Source: an uncultured Myxococcaceae bacterium
GTDB lineage: Bacteria > Myxococcota_A > Polyangia > Polyangiales > Ga0077539
Assembly: GCA_945952225.1 (NCBI GenBank)
Contig: CAMFHP010000099.1
Location: 1-33,255, forward strand
Direction of reading: 5' to 3'
DNA length: 33,255 nucleotides
Both the position numbers and the translations under genes were made by a program. The notes beneath the pieces are model-generated. The model was not told the origin of the DNA. It saw only the letters and a list, made by a program, of their open reading frames with translations, and made no database searches. Position 1 is the stretch's first letter. Every line of letters starts with the position of its first letter. Below are positions 30,590 to 33,255 of the stretch, one piece after another.

Positions 30590-32469
30590 TGAGCTGGGAC
30601 GAAGCCCTCTTCGGATGGTTCTACCGCAAGGCCCGAGAGGTCACGCGGCGAGGTCCATCGTCTGCGGCGCTCGCGCGCTCGGCGCACTTCGAGGAGCTGC
30701 GCGCGAGGCTCTCGCTCATCGCCAACGCCCTCGCCGGGGCGCGTCTCGAACTGCGTGCCTCCGAGGGCGTCGGCGGCTACGTGGGAGACACGATTCTTCT
30801 CCCCGAGCGCATCGACCTCGCGCCCGATCGCGAGGGGAACGAGCGCGTGTACCTCTTGCGCGTGGTGCTGCACGTCGCGGCGCGCGCGCTCGGGCTCACG
30901 GTGGTTCCAGGCACGAGCGACCACGAGGCGCTCGCGCTTACGGCGCGTGCGATGCCCGCGATCATCGATGAGGCCCGTGCGCTCGCGCCGGGCGTCGACG
31001 AGCTCGTGCGCGAGGTCTTCGCGTGGGAGCTCGCGTCACGCCACGACGCGACGAGGCTCTCTCCGCGTGAGGCCGCGGTCGAGACGCTCGTGCGTGAGGC
31101 CCTCGCGCGTGCGTCGGGCGTCGAGGCGCAGGCGGTCACCGTCACGAAGGAGCATCGCGGCACGAACCGCGCGAAGCCCGTGATTTCATGGGGAACGCTC
31201 ATGCCTCGCGGCGAGGTTCACGCGGCGGCGGGCGCGAAATCACCGATGCCCGCGAGCGCGCTCCCCGGCGGAACGGAGCGTCAGGGCAAGGCGCGCGACC
31301 ACGTGCGTCGCGTCGAGATGCGCGACGATCGCCACGACGAGAATCCGCTGACGCACTCCTTCGAGAAGGTGCACACCGCCGAGGAGTACAAGGGCGGACG
31401 CAAAGCCGCCGATGGGAGCGACGAGATGGCCGAGCACGGCGACGCGCTCGACGAGCTCGACATGCGCGAGGTGGTGCGCTCACCCGAGACCACGCGCTCG
31501 CTGCTGCGCGCCGACGTAATGATGGAGGGCGCTGCGGGCGACCTCCTCGACGACGGCTCTCACTCGGGCGGAGAGGTCTTTCTCTACGACGAGTGGGATC
31601 AGCGCGCTCGCACATGGCGCGACGAGTGGTGCTCGCTTCGCTCCGCGGTGGTGCCCGAGAAGGTTCCTGCCGCGCGCGCGAAGGAGATCGTGACGTCGGT
31701 GCTGCACAAGCATCGCGGCGAGGTGCGCGCGCTGCGAGCCGAGTTCGAACGCCTCGAACACGGGCGCGCCTGGCGCACGCGTCAGCCCGACGGACCCGAC
31801 GTCGACACCGACGCGATGGTTGATCGCTTCGCGTGTCTGCGCGCGGGGCACTCTCCGCCCGATCGCATGTACGTGTCTCGTCGTCGATGCGAGCGCGGCG
31901 TGGCGACGGTGATCCTCCTCGACGCCTCGCTCTCGACCGACGCGTGGGTCGCGGGGCGGCGCGTGCTCGACGTGGCGCGCGACGCGGTGATCATGCTCGG
32001 CGAGGCGCTCGACGGGCTTCACGACGAGCTCGGCGTGGCGACCTTCTGGAGCCACACGCGCCGCGACTGCCGCTTCGGCGTGATCAAAGGAATGACCGAG
32101 CCCTGGGCTCGCGCGTGGCCTCGCATCGTGTCGGTCGAGCCCGCGGGATACACGCGCATCGGGCCTGCGCTGCGGCACGCGACGCGCCTGCTCTCGAAGA
32201 CGCGCGCGCGCAAACGTCTGTTGCTCATCGTGAGCGACGGGCGCCCCACCGACTACGACCGCTACGAGGGTCGCTACGGCGTCGGTGACGTCTCGATGGC
32301 GGTGCGAGAGACCTCTGATTCGGGCGTGCAGCCCTTCGCGCTCACCGTCGACGCAGGCTCGCGTCACACCTTCGCGGAGATGTTCGGCCAGGGGCGCTAC
32401 GCGGTGCTCACGCGGCCCGACCATCTCGTCGACGCGATGGCCGAGGTCTACGAGCGCGTACTCCGGTAA
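30589..32469 (+). CDS. norD: NorD-type von Willebrand factor A protein
   Basis: A 626-residue protein. The N-terminal helical region and charged middle part are followed by a C-terminal VWA domain with the MIDAS motif DASLS (D445-S449), a later VSDGRPTDYD, and FALTVDAGSRHTFAEMFG near the end. NorD proteins pair with NorQ ATPases to mature the NorB iron site. The length fits the family (about 600-650). ATG at 30589 overlaps the norQ stop. It is the last gene of the norCBQD operon. Confidence 0.93.
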   Translation: MSWDEALFGWFYRKAREVTRRGPSSAALARSAHFEELRARLSLIANALAGARLELRASEGVGGYVGDTILLPERIDLAPDREGNERVYLLRVVLHVAARALGLTVVPGTSDHEALALTARAMPAIIDEARALAPGVDELVREVFAWELASRHDATRLSPREAAVETLVREALARASGVEAQAVTVTKEHRGTNRAKPVISWGTLMPRGEVHAAAGAKSPMPASALPGGTERQGKARDHVRRVEMRDDRHDENPLTHSFEKVHTAEEYKGGRKAADGSDEMAEHGDALDELDMREVVRSPETTRSLLRADVMMEGAAGDLLDDGSHSGGEVFLYDEWDQRARTWRDEWCSLRSAVVPEKVPAARAKEIVTSVLHKHRGEVRALRAEFERLEHGRAWRTRQPDGPDVDTDAMVDRFACLRAGHSPPDRMYVSRRRCERGVATVILLDASLSTDAWVAGRRVLDVARDAVIMLGEALDGLHDELGVATFWSHTRRDCRFGVIKGMTEPWARAWPRIVSVEPAGYTRIGPALRHATRLLSKTRARKRLLLIVSDGRPTDYDRYEGRYGVGDVSMAVRETSDSGVQPFALTVDAGSRHTFAEMFGQGRYAVLTRPDHLVDAMAEVYERVLR

Positions 32470-32629
32470 TCACATCCGAGACGAAACAGCACGGGCGAGC
32501 GAGGGGAGCGTCTTCGCGTTCTGTGAGCGGCTCGCTGGCCTCGTGCGCTCGCGCGCACCGGCTTGTCGCCGAGATTGCGGGCGTGTGCGCTGCGGGTGGT
32601 GAGCGGTACGCGTGATGCTCCGCGATGCG

Positions 32630-32662
32630 GTGATCGGAGCGCTCGCAACGCGCGCCGATCAC
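32630..32662 (+). other. Strong hairpin just upstream of the small membrane protein gene
   Basis: GTGATCGG (32630-32637) pairs perfectly with CCGATCAC (32655-32662). After one A-G mismatch, GCGC pairs with GCGC around a 7-base loop, giving a 12-bp stem. The Shine-Dalgarno GAGAGGA begins two bases after the stem. With no U-tract it is not a classical terminator; it may be a 5'-UTR regulatory stem, an mRNA stabiliser or a protein operator. The rest of the gap 32470-32674 shows nothing. Confidence 0.55.
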
Positions 32663-32674
32663 TGAGAGGAAATC

Positions 32675-32827
32675 ATGCTGTGGACCATCACTGTGGTGCT
32701 GCTGGTGCTGTGGGTGCTGGGGTTCACCGCGTTTCACACCGTGGGAGCGTGGGTTCACCTGCTCCTGGTGCTCGCGGTCGCCTCGGCGCTCTTCAACCTG
32801 TTTCGCGGGCGTGACGCGCCCGTGTGA
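32675..32827 (+). CDS. Lmo0937-family small membrane protein
   Basis: A 50-residue protein consisting almost only of two hydrophobic helices: MLWTITVVLLVLWVLGFTAF and VHLLLVLAVASALFNLF, ending RGRDAPV. The pattern LLVLWVLG...G...H.LLV.A....L..L matches the small Lmo0937-type membrane proteins widespread in bacteria, often linked to stress and without known mechanism. A good ribosome-binding site (GAGAGGA) lies 5 bases before the ATG, directly after a strong hairpin. Confidence 0.8.
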   Translation: MLWTITVVLLVLWVLGFTAFHTVGAWVHLLLVLAVASALFNLFRGRDAPV

Positions 32828-32842
32828 TCGACGCCTCGCAGA

Positions 32843-33133
32843 TTAGCGGGCCGGCGGGTTGTACTCACCCGTCGCGCCCGCGTCTGCCGTCGCGGTGTCC
32901 GCGTGCGCGCGCCGCGCGAGCATGGGCGTGTAGCGGATCCACGCTGCTGCGAAGAGGCCGAGAAAGAGCAGCCCGAGCACGCCGGGGGTGAACCAGGTCT
33001 CGTCGCTCGGGCCCTTCTCGAGCTTCGCGCGCAGCTCTGCGTTCTCGCGTTCGAGGGTCTCGACTCGCCGTGCGAGCGTCGTGCGGTCATCGGAACTGGT
33101 CTGTCGCTGGGGCTTCGCCATCGCGGCGAACAT
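32843..33133 (-). CDS. Small single-pass membrane protein with coiled coil
   Basis: A 96-residue protein. Residues about 14-43 form a coiled coil (TLARRVETLERENAELRAKLE), then one membrane helix (WFTPGVLGLLFLGLFAAAW), then a short tail rich in Ala, Thr and Asp ending YNPPAR. No family recognised. The start is either ATG at 33133 (MFAAMAKPQ) or ATG at 33121 (MAKPQRQ); no Shine-Dalgarno decides. It converges with the Lmo0937-like gene, 15 bases between stops. Confidence 0.65.
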   Translation of the reverse strand: MFAAMAKPQRQTSSDDRTTLARRVETLERENAELRAKLEKGPSDETWFTPGVLGLLFLGLFAAAWIRYTPMLARRAHADTATADAGATGEYNPPAR

Positions 33134-33137
33134 ATAC

Positions 33138-33190
33138 CCGAAGCGCGGAGAAAAACGGGAGTTCCCCGCGTGTCGAATGGGGCGCTTCGG
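33138..33190. repeat. 9-bp perfect inverted repeat enclosing a smaller stem
   Basis: CCGAAGCGC (33138-33146) is repeated inverted as GCGCTTCGG (33182-33190). Between the arms lies a smaller stem CGGG-AGTTC-CCCG (33156-33168). It sits between the start of the coiled-coil membrane protein and the end of the upstream minus-strand gene, so it may be that gene's terminator or an operator. Confidence 0.45.
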
Positions 33191-33209
33191 AGGAATGACG
33201 CCAGCCCTT

Positions 33210-33255
33210 TCAACGTGCCTTTTTCGGGGAACTCTTCGACTTCTCCTTGGCGGTC
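33210..33255 (-). CDS. C-terminal end of a Lys/Ser-rich protein, cut by window edge
   Basis: The last 14 codons before a TGA (33210-33212) on the minus strand read TAKEKSKSSPKKAR. Such a basic Lys/Ser/Pro tail is typical of nucleic-acid-binding or histone-like C-termini. Only the tail is in the window, so no family can be given. Confidence 0.35.
   Translation of the reverse strand, partial: TAKEKSKSSPKKAR

Overview
The window is about 33 kb of very GC-rich DNA (third codon positions almost all G or C, frequent GTG starts, stop/start overlaps of the ATGA or GTGA type). The organism is most likely a predatory or soil delta-type bacterium of the Myxococcota, perhaps Polyangiales or Sandaracinaceae. 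This is inferred from Asp/Ala/Pro linkers in Cys-rich lipoproteins, an FHA-DUF4123 type VI adaptor, cNMP-regulated MscS channels and overall codon use. No rRNA, tRNA or CRISPR array was seen.

Left part (1-8.9 kb): housekeeping and cell-envelope genes. They are a GFA-type zinc protein cut by the window edge, two tandem paralogous Cys-rich lipoproteins, an exported chalcone-isomerase-like protein, and a tightly packed run of FAD oxidoreductase (RetSat/CrtI type), NUDIX hydrolase, membrane protein, PHP-domain phosphoesterase and YfiM-like membrane protein. A membrane protein and an MscS channel with a cyclic-nucleotide domain follow on the minus strand.

Type VI secretion effector island (9.07-15.8 kb): vgrG with a Gly/Ala-rich C-terminal extension is followed by two paralogous proteins carrying the L,D-transpeptidase signature HX14T(H/A)GC. 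Converging on them from the minus strand are a PAAR protein fused to a CHAP/NlpC-like amidase and an FHA-DUF4123 adaptor. The island looks like a peptidoglycan-attacking payload module. It has no sheath, baseplate or membrane-complex genes, so those must lie elsewhere. A small cytosolic protein and a small lipoprotein lie just upstream of the PAAR gene.

Middle (15.9-19.0 kb): a membrane protein and a 510-residue protein that I do not recognise.

Scrambled segment (19.1-22.4 kb): three apparently identical copies of a 118-bp element, one solo and two in direct tandem, sit exactly where neighbouring genes lose their ends. At about 22.40 kb a ferrochelatase and a radical-SAM protein, both lacking their N-termini, are joined head to head. 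This is either a real rearrangement hot spot or an assembly chimera.

Right part (23.2-33.2 kb): a glutathione S-transferase, then a denitrification cluster that reduces nitrite to NO and NO to nitrous oxide. nirK (copper nitrite reductase with a tethered cytochrome c), a nirV-like gene and sco run left; norC (with an extra cytochrome c domain), norB, norQ and norD run right. They share a divergent promoter region with two FNR/DNR-type TGA-N6-TCA palindromes, and a third such site precedes a cytochrome c lipoprotein gene upstream of the GST gene. After norD comes a 50-residue Lmo0937-like membrane protein gene preceded by a strong hairpin, then a small coiled-coil membrane protein gene and the tail of a Lys-rich protein gene.
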